Of a stretch of DNA of 64,000 nucleotides, positions 61,035 through 64,000 are shown in pieces (position 1 is the stretch's first letter; each line of letters starts with the position of its first letter). Origin of the DNA: Typhlomys cinereus (lineage: Eukaryota; Chordata; Mammalia; Rodentia; Platacanthomyidae). A model generated the notes under the pieces. The model was not told where the DNA came from and searched no databases. It saw only the letters and a program-made list of their open reading frames with translations. Location of the stretch: contig JALPQD010000406.1 of the NCBI GenBank assembly GCA_023101885.1, forward strand, positions 1,116,001-1,180,000, written 5' to 3'. Made by a program: the position numbers and the translations under genes.

Positions 61035-61169
61035 ACAAAGTAGTCTAAACATCAATGTTCTAGCATTATAAACCATGAGGGGACAATTTATCTTGCCTGT
61101 ACATAACTTTATCATTTTGTAACACATATATAGTATTTTATGAAGTGTTGCTTCCAGATTTAAGAAATT

Positions 61170-61500
61170 AGGCTGTGTAGGTTGGCCAGTGGGTAATATA
61201 CGTATTTAGATCCCTAGAACACATGTAAAAAGCCAGGCAGGCATGGAGAACATCCCTAATCTCAGACTCAGGAAGGAGACAGAGGGGATCTCTTGGTCAA
61301 GATGGCTAGTAAGACTAGGCAATCAGTAGGCTCTTGGTTCAATTCAGAAACTTCTCAGTGAATTAAAGTAGAAAGCAAGGGAGGAAGACATTCAGGTTAA
61401 TTTCAGGCCTCCAGGTGTACACACACAGATAAGCACATGAACTTGTAATCATATACATGTACCCACAAAAGTACACAGCCAAATGAATTAATAAATTAAT
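61170..61500 (+). mobile_element. B4/RSINE-like SINE
   Basis: 'agccaggcaggcatggagaa', 'catccctaatctcagactca', 'gaaggagacagaggggatct' and 'ttcaggcctccaggtgtaca' occur in the order of rodent B4/RSINE elements, followed by a CA-containing tail. Confidence 0.6.
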
Positions 61501-61535
61501 AGTACAATTAAATCAATAAATTGATTAATAAAGGG

Positions 61536-61725
61536 GCTGTGATGATTCTCCATCAAAAAAAATGCTTGCTGTGCAAGCAAAGTGATTGATTTCTGACCCT
61601 AAGTAATAAAGGTGGGTGTAATGATGCTCATTTGTAGCCCAGTCCTGAGAGAGTGGAGGCAGGTGAGTCCACATAACTTACTGGCCAGTTGATGCTGCCA
61701 AATCAGTGAATCCCATGAGATAATA
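61536..61725 (+). mobile_element. Second B4/RSINE-like SINE, truncated
   Basis: 'aatgcttgctgtgcaagcaa' (head region), 'ggtgggtgtaatgatgctca', 'cagtcctgagagagtggagg' and 'cttactggccagttgatgct' follow the order of the same SINE class. The 3' tail is missing. Confidence 0.5.
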
Positions 61726-61994
61726 AATTTCATGGCATTTTAATGTGTATGTGACTGCTTTGCTAACTTTAGCTTCAAACACCTCCCTCACATATTCTTT
61801 CCCTCCCTGTCATTCTCTTCATGTCAGATAGATGGATATTTAGGTATTTACATGCGTTATTAAAAGCAAATCTTTGATTCTAGATTTTCTAAGAATATAT
61901 TTGTCTTTCTTTTTTTCTTACATTTTTCTTGTTTCTCCTTTTCCTTTTCCTCCCTTACACTACTTCTGCTTCTTAAATTATCAAGCTTCTAGGT

Positions 61995-62359
61995 TGTCAT
62001 GGTTTGAGTATGATTTGTCTCTCTCACAGGTTCATATATTTGAATCCTTAGCTGTTAATATTTGGGAAGATCACAGAGCCTTTGAAAGGTGGAGCTATGT
62101 TGGAGAAAAGCATGCCACAGGGTCAGGCCTTGAGGTTATTTAACGCAAACCAACTTCTGCTTACAGTCTGCTCTTGCAGTTTGTAGCTAGCTTTTAGCCT
62201 CCATGATGTCTGCAGTGACTCATGTCACCTATAACTTCTGTCAGCTGACATGCTTATCCTGATGTAATGGATTGCAAGCCAAATAAGTCTCCCCTTTTTC
62301 CACTTAAGTTGCTTGAGTTTGAGTCTTGTCTCACAGCAAAAGAGAGAAAAACTATGATA
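61995..62359 (+). mobile_element. Solo MaLR-type LTR with TSD
   Basis: Starts 'tgtcatggtttgagtatgat' and contains 'cagtctgctcttgcagtttg' and a polyadenylation-like 'gccaaataagtctcccc'. It ends near 'aaactatgata'. The flanks 'taggt' (61990-61994, 62360-62364) match exactly. The length of 365 bp fits the other LTRs here. No internal region is attached. Confidence 0.88.
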
Positions 62360-62364
62360 TAGGT

Positions 62365-62910
62365 TCATGCCACATTTGTGTGTTTAAATCTAGGTATTAC
62401 ATATTATAAGAAATATGTTCCAATTGTCTGTGCTTAGCTTATTTCATTTATCTCAATGGTCTCTATCTCTGTACATTTTTTGGAAATGACGTATTTCTTT
62501 TTGTCTGAATAAATTTTTTAAATTTTATCTATATGTCCAGGTGTATTCTCTACTTACCAGATACTAGATATTTCTATATTAGAAATTCTGTATTAGAATG
62601 AATCTATAAAAGCACTTCTGACTGGCATATTCTAGAATGTATAAAAGTAAATAATGAAATGGAATCAAGGTTATTCTGAATGTCAGTTGAACAAAGTATA
62701 GTCTGTGATATAGAGACATAATTTGAAAAATGTTTTGACATTTTTATTTAGATTCAAATTTATCAAAAATGTTCACTATATGTAAAATGCAACATTGCAT
62801 TTTTATTAAATTTTATTTGGTGCTAATTGCAGTGAAAAGCATCCAAAAAACTTCTTACAGTTTAATGGTGTCAAGGATTTGAACAAGGAAGGGGTGTCAA
62901 GCTTGACAGA
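62365..62910. other. Unique AT-rich sequence, nothing recognised
   Basis: No frame or repeat recognised. Confidence 0.4.
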
Positions 62911-63314
62911 TGCCCTAGTTATACTTCAGTTGCTGTTATGAATACATGACCCAAACAATTTGGGGGGAAATGGGGTTTATTCATGCTAACTACTCTCTAC
63001 GATAGAGTTACCATGGTATGAGAATTCACACCAGGATTAGGACAGAGAGAACCAAGCCCACAGTGGTTCACAGAAACAGTAGAAAAGGATGTGCTTTATA
63101 ACTGGTCAGTCAATAGTAAACAACCAGCTCATTCTGAATTTTATCCACCTGTTCATAGAAGGCTCCCTCCCAGTATGAAGAGGGAGTCACCTATCAATTG
63201 ATTAATAACCTACACTTTTGAATAGTGGCTCGACCTAATTAAATAATTCTTCAAAAGTGTATTCAAACGTTGAACTCCCAATTGTCAAGTTGACATCCAT
63301 AACTAACTGCCACA
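62911..63314 (-). mobile_element. Solo LTR-like element, minus strand
   Basis: On the minus strand it starts near 'tggcagttagttatggatgt', includes 'tgtcaacttgacaattggga' nearby in order, and has AATAAA in 'gcatgaataaaccccatttc' close to its end. This resembles rodent LTRs with a 'caacttgaca' start region. The ends are approximate; candidate flanks 'acaga' and 'cacag' do not match well, so the boundaries and family remain uncertain. Confidence 0.6.
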
Positions 63315-63319
63315 CACAG

Positions 63320-64000
63320 TGGAGCAATATCTTAGCAATGCACTTGGAATATCTGCTCCATCAGTCACTCTGTGTTCCTAAATAAGGGATAACAGGTCAG
63401 AGGAATATGACAGTATGGGCAATGTGAAAGAGGTTACTGATATTTTGGAAAGAAAATGCTGTGCAAAACTAATGACTTATATTTCATTAATGTTCAGAAA
63501 ATTTATTGTATCTTAATAATGATAACAGTGTTCAAGAGTCTGACCTTACTGCAGTAATTTAAAACAAATAAAATTCACTATACATGCACAGTCACATGAG
63601 GGAAACAGATTTTAAGTAATCCAGAAAACACGTAATTAAGCTAATGAAGAGAGTAATAGAAAAGTGATCAAAATAAAGTATTTGGCAGTAATTCAAGGGA
63701 ATTTATTTTAGTTAGGATGAACAAGAGCCCTATCAGGCAGTTGATTTAAACAGAGATATCAGTCATTGGAGTAAACCACAGTAATATCTAGGAATAAGTT
63801 TCTAGATGGACAGAATAGTGAGCAGCTACCACAAAGGTTGAACCAGATGTACACAATGGGGGTATCAACAAGAAGGAGAGCACAGAGCAGAAGGAATTGA
63901 CAAGTCTATGGGGCAGATAGAGAAAATCAAATGAACCATTCAATAAGGAATTTTGTTCTAGAGTTGTGGAAGGCATTTTCAGAATTTCTAACTGTACCAT
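63320..64000. other. Unique sequence to window end, nothing recognised
   Basis: A 70-codon minus frame (63788-64000) runs to the window edge and has no recognisable motif; it could continue outside the window. Confidence 0.35.

Noticed and set aside
1..64000. CRISPR array, phage, bacterial operon or plasmid features
   Set aside because: No regularly spaced short repeats, no dense coding and no ribosome-binding pattern occur; SINE, L1 and MaLR content shows a mammalian chromosome.

Overview
This window looks like gene-poor, AT-rich nuclear DNA from a mammal, most likely a rodent that is not mouse or rat. The evidence is retroelement content: L1 fragments with rodent-type ORF2 C-termini and G-rich 3' UTRs, ERVL-MaLR-type LTRs, B1-like and B4/RSINE-like remnants, and an abundant tRNA-headed SINE whose body I do not recognise as mouse B2 or jerboa DIP. 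The species is inferred only to 'non-murid rodent'. I found no intact protein-coding gene, no tRNA or rRNA gene, no CRISPR array and no prokaryotic-type operon. Apart from retroelement remnants, the open frames are short and show no family resemblance that I can recognise.

Layout. 1-17400: mostly unique AT-rich sequence with a few SINEs, one minus-strand solo LTR (6422-6845) and a MIR-like remnant. 17400-26070: an L1-rich block with a 5'-inverted L1 carrying a SINE in its left target repeat (17419-18978), a second inverted fragment (about 21185-21655), a 2.3 kb L1 with a 16-bp target-site duplication (TSD) and the longest ORF of the window (340 codons of ORF2 C-terminus), and an old L1-like 3' UTR fragment. 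28045-33900: a nested stack in which a degraded MaLR is cut off by a 5'-inverted L1; that L1 contains a complete LTR-internal-LTR MaLR (29995-32160) and a younger L1 3' end. 34800-36812: a young SINE followed by another inverted L1. 38685-39062: a solo LTR. 40660-45240: SINE, tail-to-tail L1 3' ends, and an unidentified retropseudogene-like segment split by an L1. 46675-47393: two young SINEs in opposite orientation. 49190-51046: an inverted L1 carrying a solo LTR. 51050-64000: mainly unique sequence with SINEs, two LTRs and an unexplained 92 percent identical direct repeat.

The elements do not form a pathway. Together they record retrotransposition: L1 machinery placed the L1s, the SINEs and probably some very small insertions. 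At least five, probably six, L1 copies have an inverted 5' part, the signature known as twin priming. Four LTR copies (two of them inserted inside L1s) and two more solo LTRs can be treated as follows: exact or near-exact duplications flank 6422-6845, 29995-32160, 38685-39062, 49997-50317 and 61995-62359. I saw no convincing undescribed biological system. The most useful leads are the unidentified segment at 43845-45180, the possible minus-strand exon near 20160-20414, the direct repeat at 59544/60813 and the uncharacterised SINE lineage.
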